64,000 nt of DNA. It comes from PGYU01 sp964637845 (GTDB lineage: Bacteria; Bacteroidota; Ignavibacteria; Kapaibacteriales; UBA2268). The position numbers and the translations under genes are program-made. Every line of letters starts with the position of its first letter. The first letter of the stretch is position 1. Under the pieces are notes generated by a model that saw only the letters and a program-made list of their open reading frames with translations, was not told the origin of the DNA and did no database searches. The DNA is taken from NCBI GenBank assembly GCA_964637845.1, contig CAZWXI010000005.1, positions 3,822 through 67,821 on the forward strand. Reading direction: 5' to 3'. Below, piece after piece: positions 1 to 8,386 of this stretch.

Positions 1-1
1 A

Positions 2-2650
2 TGGTTACTTGTAGGTTTAGGCAATCCCGGCTCGAAGTATAAAGACACAAGACACAACATTGGCATGACTATGGCCGATAGATTTGCTATCAAGCATGGG
101 CTTGAATTTAAGTTTGGACATGATTGTGAATATACTGAGCTTAGATATGCTGGGCAAGAAATTGTGATTTGTAAGCCAATGACTTATATGAACAACTCCG
201 GTCTTGCTGTTCGAAAAATGCTAAATAAACTCGGAATTAAACCAAGCCATCTAATAGTTTCTGTTGATGAGTATAATCTTCCCACGGGAAAACTACATTT
301 GCGATTTTCCGGCAGCGATGGTGGACACAAGGGAATAGCATCTATAATTGAAAATATCGAAACTAATGAATTTACCCGCCTAAGATTAGGAATAGGAAAA
401 GATTTTGGCCCCGGAGAGATGGCAAACTATGTTTTATCTCATTTTTACGAAAACGAAAAGGCGGCGGTTCAAAAAATGATATTGAATGCGATAGACGCTC
501 TGGAAAAAATATTTAAAATCGGTTGTCAAAGAGCAATATCAGAAGTTAATACTGAACAGCAGAGATTATTTAGGCAAAATAATAAAGAAAACATCTCAAA
601 TAAAGATAAACAGTCAATAAAAGCTCCAAAAGCAAAGGAAATACCGTATAAAATTAGTTTACATGGTATCGAGTTGACCGACAACTATTTTTGGCTCCGT
701 GAGAAGTATAATCCAAAGGTGATTAATTATATTAAAGCCGAGAATCAATATGCGGAATATGTAATGTCGGATACAAAAGAGCTTCAAGAAACCATTTACA
801 ATGAAATTATCTCGTCAATACAAGAGACAGACTCTACTGTACCTGTTAAAAAAGGAAATTATTTTTACTACTCAAGAACGGTTAAAGACTTACAATATCC
901 CATTTATTGTCGTAAACACGAAAGTTCATCTTCTCATGAAGAAATTTTGCTTGACTTAAATCAATTAGCTGAAGGCAAGAAATATATTGAACTAGGGGGA
1001 ATATCAACAAGTCCTGACAATAAATTACTTGTATATGCTTTAGATGAATTAGGTAATGAACAATACACAACTTATATAATCAATATTCATACTCGGGAGA
1101 TACTAGCGAAGATTGATAACACTTCCTGTGACATGATTTGGACGAATGACAGCAAGTATCTTTTATATAGCATACTTAATGACATTCGACAAGCTGATAA
1201 AGTCCTTTTACATGAAATCAGCAAAAATTCCGATGATAAATTGATATATCAAGAGTTTGATTATTCATATTTCTTGTCCCTTGGCAAAACAAGAGATGAA
1301 TCAACAATTACAATCACTCTGCAGAGTAAGGATGAATCCGAAGTATGGACACTGGATGCTAATACTACAGACTTTGTACCAAAATTAATTAGAGCAAGAG
1401 AAAATAAGATACAATATTATATTGAGTCCTTTAAAGATAAATATTTAATTATCACTAACGATAACGCCCTCAATTTCAAAATTGTTAGTACTGATAAAAC
1501 TGATTTCGATAAATCAAACTGGATAGACTTAATACCTTATGATGATAAAATAAAAATTGAAAGCATTTATCCCTATGAGAATTATTTAGTAATACTTGAA
1601 CGTGCAGACGGGTTAAATAAAATTAGAATTATCGACATTAATTCTAATGATGAGCGATATATTGATTTTCCTGACGAATCATATAGTTGCGACATTGTCA
1701 AAACTTTCGATTTCAATTCCAATATATTGAGATTTTCATACACTACTCTAAATACCCCATATTCCATATTTGAGTATAATATGAAATCAAGGGAAATATT
1801 TTTATTAAAAGAGAATAAAGTGTTATCCGATTTTAATAAGAAGAATTACATCGTAAAAAGGGAATTTGTACGTATCTTAGATAATATTCGAGTGCCGATT
1901 ACTATTTGTCACAAGCGTGAAATTGACTTAAATGGAAATAATCCAACGTTATTAACTGCTTATGGTGCATATGGTTATGCTAACGATCCGATTTTCTCTC
2001 ATAGCTATCTAAGTTTATTAAATAGAGGTTTTATAATAGCAATCGCACATGTAAGAGGCGGCGGTGAATTCGGCGAGCAATGGTATTTAAACGGAAAAAT
2101 GAAGAAAAAGCAAAATACGTTCAGCGATTTTATTGAATGTGCTCGCTTCTTGATTGAGAATAAATATACCTCTCCCGAAAAGCTTGCCATACGCGGGGGA
2201 AGTGCCGGTGGACTATTAATCGGAGCAGCGCTTAATCGAAGTCCCGAATTATTTAAAACTGCTTTGGCTATCGTCCCATTTGTTGATGTATTAAATACCA
2301 TGAATGACCCCGCGATACCTCTAACTATTGCAGAATATACCGAATGGGGCAATCCGCAAAACAAAGATGACTTTGATATTATTTACTCCTATGCGCCATA
2401 TGAAAATATCCAGAGACAGAATTATCCGAACCTTCTTGTTAGGGCAGGATTAAATGACCCAAGGGTTCATTATTGGGAACCCGTCAAATGGGTTGTAAAA
2501 TTACGTAAATACAAAAATGACAATAATTTACTGATACTTGTCACAGAAATGGAATCGGGACATTCCGGCTCATCCGGCAGATATTCCAAATATAAAGAAA
2601 TTGCTTTCGACTATGCATTTATTCTTAAAACATTCGAAATGTTGAAATAG
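2..2650 (+). CDS. Peptidyl-tRNA hydrolase / oligopeptidase B fusion (5' partial)
   Basis: The reading frame is open from base 2, so the true start lies left of the window. The first ~180 residues are peptidyl-tRNA hydrolase (Pth), which recycles peptidyl-tRNA: GLGNPG, RHNIG with the catalytic His, MTYMNNSG, and the DEYNLPTGK segment with the conserved Asp. The usual GGHNG reads GGHKG. After a polar linker (about residues 163-190, counting from the Met at base 65) comes a full-length S9A prolyl oligopeptidase of the oligopeptidase B type. This has a DNYFWLRE start, a beta-propeller middle, and the catalytic triad Ser713 (GGSAGG), Asp798 (GLNDPRV) and His833 (SGHSGSSGRY). No stop codon or internal ribosome site separates the halves. 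Both domains look complete, so this appears to be a genuine in-frame fusion rather than decay. No signal peptide can be judged because the N-terminus is missing. Confidence 0.9.
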   Translation, partial: WLLVGLGNPGSKYKDTRHNIGMTMADRFAIKHGLEFKFGHDCEYTELRYAGQEIVICKPMTYMNNSGLAVRKMLNKLGIKPSHLIVSVDEYNLPTGKLHLRFSGSDGGHKGIASIIENIETNEFTRLRLGIGKDFGPGEMANYVLSHFYENEKAAVQKMILNAIDALEKIFKIGCQRAISEVNTEQQRLFRQNNKENISNKDKQSIKAPKAKEIPYKISLHGIELTDNYFWLREKYNPKVINYIKAENQYAEYVMSDTKELQETIYNEIISSIQETDSTVPVKKGNYFYYSRTVKDLQYPIYCRKHESSSSHEEILLDLNQLAEGKKYIELGGISTSPDNKLLVYALDELGNEQYTTYIINIHTREILAKIDNTSCDMIWTNDSKYLLYSILNDIRQADKVLLHEISKNSDDKLIYQEFDYSYFLSLGKTRDESTITITLQSKDESEVWTLDANTTDFVPKLIRARENKIQYYIESFKDKYLIITNDNALNFKIVSTDKTDFDKSNWIDLIPYDDKIKIESIYPYENYLVILERADGLNKIRIIDINSNDERYIDFPDESYSCDIVKTFDFNSNILRFSYTTLNTPYSIFEYNMKSREIFLLKENKVLSDFNKKNYIVKREFVRILDNIRVPITICHKREIDLNGNNPTLLTAYGAYGYANDPIFSHSYLSLLNRGFIIAIAHVRGGGEFGEQWYLNGKMKKKQNTFSDFIECARFLIENKYTSPEKLAIRGGSAGGLLIGAALNRSPELFKTALAIVPFVDVLNTMNDPAIPLTIAEYTEWGNPQNKDDFDIIYSYAPYENIQRQNYPNLLVRAGLNDPRVHYWEPVKWVVKLRKYKNDNNLLILVTEMESGHSGSSGRYSKYKEIAFDYAFILKTFEMLK

Positions 2651-3079
2651 ATTATTGTTAATTTACATATTTAATATAACAATAGTTAGAATATTGATTT
2701 AAGTAATATTTGTGTCGCCTCTATGCAATTCATGTACAGTATATAACCCTGGCAAAGAGCAAGTCTTGCCTGATCTATCCCAACCAAAAGATTACAATCC
2801 AATGTTTGTGCAGGAGATAACAGATGTTTATTCGTGGGACATTCAGTCACCTAACTTGTATTATCCCAAATAGACGCAAGCCGCCCGATAGTGTGAAATT
2901 ATATCGCATTTCATTGATAGAAATAGTATATATTTATCTAATTCAGCAAAATCTGATTGGCTCTCAGGTAATGGTACGAACTTATATTAGAACTTTCAAC
3001 TAAAATTTAAAAACCCTTTAATGCCGCGCATTAATGGATTTTAAATAATTATTTCAACTATTTTAGAGAGTTGCAAGTT
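2651..3079. other. Intergenic stretch, possible gene relic
   Basis: This 429-base gap separates the fusion gene from a convergent outer-membrane protein gene. Bases 2703-2873 (+) are open for 56 codons with protein-like composition (for example YNPMFVQEITDVYSWD), but there is no ATG or ribosome site and no family I recognise. It could be the remnant of a decayed gene. A weak inverted repeat (ATTGTTA/TAACAAT) follows the upstream stop codon, without a T-run. Nothing else is visible. Confidence 0.3.
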
Positions 3080-4528
3080 TTAAAATCTGTAAGCAATTCC
3101 AAACATTAAATTTAACGGACTTTTATTCAAGATATATCTTGCGTGTTGCTGCATTTCATAAGGAGCACGGTAAGTAGTTCTTAGCTCAGCATAATCAACC
3201 CATCTCATCACACCGTCAACTCTGACATTATTACTTATAAACACGCTTCCTCCAATCGAAAAATTATCAATTCCCGCATTTGGAATATCTTGATGGTAAG
3301 GCGAAGTTGTTTTGGAATAACTCAACCTGACGACTCCGGGGAAAATCGGCAAATGATACTCAGTTCCAAAACCCCATGTAGTTTGTCCGACTAACTCCAT
3401 GATAATTTTGTCATTTAACATCAATACTTCGGGTATTGCGTCGCTAAATTCCATCTGAGTAACGTCAGAATACTCAACACCGGCTGAGAAAGTCAGCCCA
3501 AGCGTATGCAGTGAAACACCCGCGGCATATATGAACGGTGTTCGTAAATTAAAGGAGTTTTTGCCGTCATACTTATAAAATCTTTCAGGATGATTTTTAT
3601 ATTTAGCGGTATAAGTGGCTGAGAAATTTTCATCAAATTGATACCAAGTCGGGAATTTAACTGTTGCACCAAACCTAAGAAAATTCTCGAGTTTTGCCAT
3701 CAGATTTACTGAGCCGCTTATCCCCGATACTTGTTGCTCCAATCGCTCAATTGTTTGCAAGTTATTGAAAACGTAACCCCCAACATTGACATTTGTGTAA
3801 ATGTTTGACGGGTCGCTTTCATTATATGTTCGGTTATAGGAATAATTACCCCACTTGCCTGTTAAGCTAAACCCCAGAGCTACATACTCGTTGACATCAT
3901 ATGCTAAACCTGCTGTAACATTATGCAATCCCCCTTTTTCTACGATATTTCCGGACTGCGTCAAGCTATCCCTGTATGGAGATAAAAATGATGTTTGATT
4001 TCCTTGCTGAAATTCATCGGCAAGGTAAAGCTGATATGCCCAGTTATCATTTGGATTACGCGGACCAAAATCAGCTTCAGATGCAATCATTGTATATTTA
4101 TCATTGAAGCCCGAAAATCTGTAAACATTGGCAAAGTCATCTTCTAAAAAGTATCCGATGCCTACTGCTGCAGGTTTGCGGTCTTTTCCTATATCAAATA
4201 CAGATACTAAAACCGCATTTGTTATTGCTTCAACATTGGTTTTCAATATATTGTTAAATGATAAATATTCTGTCTCACTATTGTTGCGAGTAAATCCGAT
4301 GCCGAGGGAAAGTTCCGACTTCGGTATCAACGATAAACCTGCTACGTTGTAAAGCAGTGCCGATGCATCATCAGAGACACCGTAAAACGACACATTTAGT
4401 CCAGCCGCTCTGGGTGAAACTACCATATTATTTTTAGCATAACGCAGCGCATCTTCGACATACTGAGCATATATACTTGCAAACGTTGACGCTAAAATAA
4501 GTAATATCAAAATTATTAATCTTCGCAT
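3080..4528 (-). CDS. Outer-membrane beta-barrel protein, OMPP1/FadL- or PorV-like
   Basis: The 482-residue protein has a Sec signal peptide (MRRLIILILLILASTFASIYA) and no further hydrophobic helices. The mature start carries SPRAAGLNVSFYG followed by DDASALLYNVAGL, the signature of Bacteroidota outer-membrane proteins of the OMPP1/FadL and PorV type. The rest alternates hydrophobic and polar residues with many aromatics, and the end (LNLMFGIAYRF) has the terminal aromatic expected of a barrel recognised by BAM. FadL-family barrels move hydrophobic compounds and PorV is a T9SS shuttle; which applies here cannot be decided. The gene starts 3 bases after the lipoprotein gene upstream, so the two are probably one transcript. 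Confidence 0.75.
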   Translation of the reverse strand: MRRLIILILLILASTFASIYAQYVEDALRYAKNNMVVSPRAAGLNVSFYGVSDDASALLYNVAGLSLIPKSELSLGIGFTRNNSETEYLSFNNILKTNVEAITNAVLVSVFDIGKDRKPAAVGIGYFLEDDFANVYRFSGFNDKYTMIASEADFGPRNPNDNWAYQLYLADEFQQGNQTSFLSPYRDSLTQSGNIVEKGGLHNVTAGLAYDVNEYVALGFSLTGKWGNYSYNRTYNESDPSNIYTNVNVGGYVFNNLQTIERLEQQVSGISGSVNLMAKLENFLRFGATVKFPTWYQFDENFSATYTAKYKNHPERFYKYDGKNSFNLRTPFIYAAGVSLHTLGLTFSAGVEYSDVTQMEFSDAIPEVLMLNDKIIMELVGQTTWGFGTEYHLPIFPGVVRLSYSKTTSPYHQDIPNAGIDNFSIGGSVFISNNVRVDGVMRWVDYAELRTTYRAPYEMQQHARYILNKSPLNLMFGIAYRF

Positions 4529-4531
4529 TTG

Positions 4532-5617
4532 TTACCTCGTTCTTTGACCTGAACCACTACCACTACTTGAACCGGAGCGTGATGAGCCGCTTGAACCGGA
4601 ACCACCTGAGCTTGAGTTACCTGAGCTTGAACCTGAACTTGAGCTTCCACTCCTTACAGATCCGGAAGATTGATTTGGCGATGACGAACGAGAATCATTC
4701 GTATGAGTATCACGCATTATGGGTGCTGACTCAACCGGTCTTGCAGATGAACGAGTCGTTGGCGATTCGGTTTCTGTTACCGTTCTGGTTCCCCTATTGG
4801 TATTACGAGTTGGTTCCGAAGTTGAGGAACGTGAATCGTTTTCGACAATCCTAAAAATGTTCTCGGTTGAAGTACGAGGCTGTGAATCCGACGTTCTTAC
4901 GGGTGATGAAGTGACATCAGTTCTATTGTAGCCGCCTTCACTGGTTCTTGTACTCGTACTGCTAACTCTATCAGGAGTAATATTTCTATCGGGAGAATCA
5001 GAAATAACTGTTCCGGATTGCCCCGAAGGACGAGTTGGAGATTGCGAACTGGCATTGCGTTCATCATAAGTATAAGTGCCTCTGTTAGCACCAAATGAAC
5101 GATAGGTATCTCTATGATTAGGTTTGTTTGTTGAATATGCGTAAACGGGCTGGTGATACCAACTTCTATGGTACCAAGGTGCCCATGGGTCCCAATATCT
5201 GCCATAATATGGATGGTAATCATACCAAGGACTATACCATCCACAACCCCAAAATCCCGACGAGGGATGATAATACCATCTGCCGTGATGACGAACGGAA
5301 ACCCATCCGTAATAGCCCGACCACCAAGGCACTATCACAGGTACAAAAACTGTTCTGTTGTAATTATAATCATTACGTCTTAAATCCTCCGAACGTAAAG
5401 CTAGATACTGATAACGAGAGTCATCAGTTTGCTTTACCATTGGATTGGTCCACGTTTGAGATGAAGTTTGAATTTGGGTATCGCCGGATGGGCGTGACTC
5501 GTTAGCTCTTGGTTTATTACTATAACCAAAATATGAACCCGACCCACCGATAGATGAACATGAAGCAGCGATTAAAGCTGTCAGAATTACTACCAATATC
5601 GTATTATATGTTTTCAT
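4532..5617 (-). CDS. Aromatic- and Ser/Gly-rich lipoprotein, unknown function
   Basis: The 361-residue protein begins with a lipoprotein signal ending in AASC, so Cys20 should be lipidated. Residues ~95-165 are extremely rich in Trp, Tyr, His and Pro (WWSGYYGWVSVRHHGRWYYH and several WY/YHP repeats). Residues ~185-361 are low-complexity Ser/Thr/Arg/Asn that ends in a Ser-Gly tail. No enzymatic motif is visible; the middle recalls WY-rich repeats of envelope lipoproteins. The start is set by a strong AAGGAGG at 5624-5630, six bases before the ATG, and a TACTTTTG promoter motif lies at 5662-5669. Several long open frames on the opposite strand are compositional shadows of the tail. Function not recognised. 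Confidence 0.7.
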   Translation of the reverse strand: MKTYNTILVVILTALIAASCSSIGGSGSYFGYSNKPRANESRPSGDTQIQTSSQTWTNPMVKQTDDSRYQYLALRSEDLRRNDYNYNRTVFVPVIVPWWSGYYGWVSVRHHGRWYYHPSSGFWGCGWYSPWYDYHPYYGRYWDPWAPWYHRSWYHQPVYAYSTNKPNHRDTYRSFGANRGTYTYDERNASSQSPTRPSGQSGTVISDSPDRNITPDRVSSTSTRTSEGGYNRTDVTSSPVRTSDSQPRTSTENIFRIVENDSRSSTSEPTRNTNRGTRTVTETESPTTRSSARPVESAPIMRDTHTNDSRSSSPNQSSGSVRSGSSSSGSSSGNSSSGGSGSSGSSRSGSSSGSGSGQRTR

Positions 5618-5661
5618 TTCATACCTCCTTAGTAATTAACGCAACAATAGCAAATAAGTTT

Positions 5662-5669
5662 CAAAAGTA
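5662..5669 (-). promoter_or_regulatory. Bacteroidota-type -7 promoter element (lipoprotein operon)
   Basis: On the minus strand this reads TACTTTTG, matching TAnnTTTG. It is 45 bases upstream of the lipoprotein ATG, with the AAGGAGG ribosome site in between. No convincing -33 TTTG is seen at the right distance. Confidence 0.55.
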
Positions 5670-5707
5670 TTTGTAAAAAATCTTTTTTTTTATAAAGGAA
5701 ATTATCT

Positions 5708-5715
5708 TATTTTTG
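5708..5715 (+). promoter_or_regulatory. -7 promoter element of tRNA-Leu
   Basis: The sequence is TATTTTTG, matching TAnnTTTG, and ends 11 bases before the mature tRNA 5' end. This is the same distance as at the tRNA-Arg gene, which supports both calls. It leaves a few bases of 5' leader for RNase P to remove. Confidence 0.7.
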
Positions 5716-5726
5716 TAGTTCTATTC

Positions 5727-5810
5727 GCTCGGATGGCGGAATAGGTAGACGCACAGGACTTAAAATCCTGTGGGCATTTGCCCGTGAGGGTTCAAGTCCC
5801 TCTCCGAGTA
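5727..5810 (+). tRNA. tRNA-Leu (anticodon UAA)
   Basis: A class II tRNA of 84 bases. The acceptor stem GCTCGGA pairs with TCCGAGT (one G-T pair). The anticodon stem CAGGA/TCCTG closes the loop CTTAAAA, giving anticodon UAA, which reads UUA and UUG. A long variable arm (TGGGCATTTGCCCGT) and a TTCAAGT T-loop are present. The discriminator is A, as expected for leucine. The 3' CCA is not encoded. Confidence 0.97.
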
Positions 5811-5890
5811 CACTAATATAAGATATCATATATGCTCACTCGCATTTTTATTAAGTCTTGTTAATCAGCAGTTGGTATTAAACAGTTACT

Positions 5891-5995
5891 CGTCATTCTG
5901 AGCGTAGCGAAAAATTCAAAAAATCCCTCCCGTCATTCTGAGCGTAGTGGCGAAGGAACAAGTTTTTCATGGTTCCTTCGCTACGCGCAGAATGA
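5891..5995. repeat. REP-like palindromic repeat cluster
   Basis: Three copies of one unit lie between tRNA-Leu and pepT. Two are direct, at 5891-5911 and 5931-5958 (CGTCATTCTGAGCGTAG core), and one is inverted at 5972-5995. Copies two and three form a hairpin (5933-5995) whose arms are about 24 bases long, differing by one mismatch and a 3-base insertion, around a short T-rich loop. The unit resembles short dispersed intergenic repeats of the TCATTCTGAGC type that I recall from many bacterial genomes, and it is more GC-rich than its surroundings. It may act as a 3' mRNA stabiliser or a transposase-mobilised REP/BIME. No transposase is nearby. Confidence 0.7.
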
Positions 5996-6080
5996 TAAAG
6001 GCAAAGATTTGTTAAAAAAAATCAGAGCGAACCCTCAAGCTCGACCCATTTAGTTTTACAACGTTTTGCAATTTTCGTAA

Positions 6081-7334
6081 TTACTGACTTTTTTCGTACC
6101 AAATCTGCGAAAGGTGTATAATTGTTTCTACAGATTTTTGGAGATAATCTATCGAAACCCATTCTGTCTTGCTATGGAAATTCTGTCCACCAGTATATAT
6201 ATTCGGTGTGGGTAGTCCCATTGCAGTTAGCCGCGATCCGTCGGTACCACCTCGTATAGGGCTCCAATATGGATTTATTCCTGCTCGCTCACATGCTTCC
6301 CAAAGATAATCCAATCCGTCGGGTTGAGATTCGAGCAAATCAAGCATGTTCCTATAATATTCAATAATCTCTAATTCCAGTTTTATCTTAGGGTGATTAG
6401 CTTGTACTTCGGCAATAATATTTTCCATCAAAGTTTTCTGTTCATCGAGTCCCTCAGTCTTGAAATCCCGTAAAAGTAAGTGCAACTCAGAATGTTCAAC
6501 AGTTCCGGTGACTTTATGCGGATGGATGTATGGCTGGTATCCTGAAGTTGTCTCAGGAGCCATATCTTTGGGAGTAAACGCAATTATATCGGCAATCGCA
6601 CGAATTGAATTAACCATGATATCCTTAGCGTAGCCGGGGTGAATGTCGCGTCCCTTAGCACGTATGATGCAGGCATTAGCGGAAAATGTTTCTTTGTTGA
6701 TTTCTCCGGGGAGTTCTCCGTCTATGGTATAAGCATATTTGCAGTTGAATTTCTCAACATCAAAATAGTTCGCGCCTTTCCCGATTTCCTCGTCTGGTGT
6801 AAATCCGATTCTAATGTCACCATGAATGATATGTGGATTATCAATCAAGTATTTCGCGGCTGTCATAATTGCTGTTATTCCGGATTTGTCATCTGAGCCC
6901 AAAAGCGTCATGCCGTCAGTGGTTACTAACGTATGTCCGATACATTTCTCTAATCCTTTCGATTCCGCAGTAGTTATTACAACGCTGTTATCGGCGGGAA
7001 GCACGATGTTGCCGCCTTTGTAATTTTCGATGATTTGAGGGTTCACATTAGCTCCCGTTGTATCGGGTGATGTATCGACATGTGCTATAAATCCGATTGC
7101 GGGGACTTTTCCGTATGCTGGATTATCAATTGGAATATTTGAGGGTAGTGTCGCATAAACATAACATTTGTCAGTAATCTCAACATCACTCAACCCATAA
7201 CCTTTGAGTTCTTCCACTAAGAGATTTGCTAAATCGAATTGCTTCATTGTGCTTGGAGTAGTGTTTGATGTTGGGTCGGACTCTGTATCAATTTTTACGT
7301 ATCTCAATAATCTTTCTAAAATCTCATTTTTCAT
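6081..7334 (-). CDS. pepT: Peptidase T (tripeptide aminopeptidase)
   Basis: The 417-residue protein is an M20B di-zinc aminopeptidase that removes the N-terminal residue of tripeptides in the cytoplasm. Expected motifs are in order: HVDTSPD (zinc His and catalytic Asp), LLGSDDKSG (bridging Asp), FTPDEEIGKG (catalytic Glu pair), a metal-binding Asp in the IDGELPG segment, the dimerisation segment with RGRDIHPG-like KGRDIHPG, and a late PIRGGTDGSRLT plus NFHSKTEWV carrying the last His ligand. Length matches the family. It is followed, in transcription order, by the repeat cluster rather than another gene, and uppP lies 106 bases upstream on the same strand. Confidence 0.96.
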   Translation of the reverse strand: MKNEILERLLRYVKIDTESDPTSNTTPSTMKQFDLANLLVEELKGYGLSDVEITDKCYVYATLPSNIPIDNPAYGKVPAIGFIAHVDTSPDTTGANVNPQIIENYKGGNIVLPADNSVVITTAESKGLEKCIGHTLVTTDGMTLLGSDDKSGITAIMTAAKYLIDNPHIIHGDIRIGFTPDEEIGKGANYFDVEKFNCKYAYTIDGELPGEINKETFSANACIIRAKGRDIHPGYAKDIMVNSIRAIADIIAFTPKDMAPETTSGYQPYIHPHKVTGTVEHSELHLLLRDFKTEGLDEQKTLMENIIAEVQANHPKIKLELEIIEYYRNMLDLLESQPDGLDYLWEACERAGINPYWSPIRGGTDGSRLTAMGLPTPNIYTGGQNFHSKTEWVSIDYLQKSVETIIHLSQIWYEKSQ

Positions 7335-7440
7335 AAATATACTTTAAAATTTGTAAAAAAATATTTTACAAAATATCAATTTTTCACTGAATGTGCAAGT
7401 ACACCATGATTTTTGTTGTTGATGACGTTATGAATTTTCA

Positions 7441-8274
7441 TTATAATAAAATCAACAATATAATGCCCCCACCTAAAGCAATTCTATAGTATATAAACAG
7501 AAATGTGCTGTGCTTTTTCAAAAAGTTTATCAGGAAATCAATTGAATAGTAGCCGCTGATAGCCGAGAATAGCGTCGCCACAATCAAGTTAATTGTATCA
7601 TTGGCGTCAATATAAGCGAAAGCCTGATAAACGTTGAGCAATCCACTCGCCAAAATTGCAGGTATAGAAAGCAAAAATGAGAATCTTGCCGCAGTCTCGC
7701 GATTCAATCCAGCGAAAAGTGCCGCGGTAATAGTTGTCCCCGAACGTGACGAACCTGGTATCAAAGCCACACATTGAGCCAACCCGATGATGATGGTGTC
7801 CCAAATCGTAATCTGTTCCATATTTTTAGTTCGTTTAGATACCTTTTCGGCAATAGCTAAAATAATTGCCAAGATAATCAAACTTCCCGCGATAACATTT
7901 AGTTCCTTAGTGAAACTACCCTCGATAAAATCTTTAAACAATAGTCCGATAATTATGATTGGCATAGTACCGATTATGATTAACCATCCCATACGTGCAT
8001 CACGACTTTGTACCTTATATGATTTACGTTGATATATATTTTCGGTTAGGAACGCTCTCGGGATACGATAGATTTCATGCTTGAAATAAATGAGTACAGC
8101 CGTAATAGTTCCCAATTGTATAATGGCTATGAAAGCAGTCCACTTTTCGGGTGAATCGGGGTCAATTAATCCCATTAAATGCCCCGCAAGCGTGAGATGA
8201 GCAGTACTGCTTATCGGTATAAATTCTGTAAGTCCTTGTATAATTCCTAATAGTATTGCTTCTAATATTGACAT
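7441..8274 (-). CDS. uppP: Undecaprenyl-diphosphatase (UppP/BacA)
   Basis: The 277-residue polytopic membrane protein dephosphorylates undecaprenyl diphosphate to recycle the lipid carrier for peptidoglycan and other envelope glycans. The first hallmark is GIIQGLTEFIPISSTAHL near residues 9-26, with the catalytic Glu and a Ser/His cluster. The second is ALIPGSSRSGTTI near residues 169-181, with the catalytic Arg. About eight hydrophobic segments are visible and the length is typical. It is transcribed away from the LPG-synthase-like gene at 8387. Confidence 0.97.
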   Translation of the reverse strand: MSILEAILLGIIQGLTEFIPISSTAHLTLAGHLMGLIDPDSPEKWTAFIAIIQLGTITAVLIYFKHEIYRIPRAFLTENIYQRKSYKVQSRDARMGWLIIIGTMPIIIIGLLFKDFIEGSFTKELNVIAGSLIILAIILAIAEKVSKRTKNMEQITIWDTIIIGLAQCVALIPGSSRSGTTITAALFAGLNRETAARFSFLLSIPAILASGLLNVYQAFAYIDANDTINLIVATLFSAISGYYSIDFLINFLKKHSTFLFIYYRIALGGGIILLILL

Positions 8275-8386
8275 TTAAAGTTTTTTTGATTTTGGAAAAT
8301 TAATATTTGTAAAGTACGGTATAAATTCATATTTTAAAAATTTTGTATTATGCACATTGGCATATTTTATGATTGATTTGACATAA

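Noticed and set aside
2005..2364. Open frame on the minus strand inside the oligopeptidase B domain
   Set aside because: It is the antisense shadow of a conserved catalytic domain, with no ribosome site or recognisable family.
4567..5505. Several plus-strand open frames opposite the lipoprotein gene
   Set aside because: They mirror the low-complexity Ser/Gly and Trp/Tyr codons of the lipoprotein, which carries a signal peptide, a lipobox and a strong ribosome site.
5891..5995. Insertion-sequence end or attachment site beside the tRNA
   Set aside because: No transposase or integrase, and no duplication of the tRNA 3' end; the hairpin pattern fits REP elements better.
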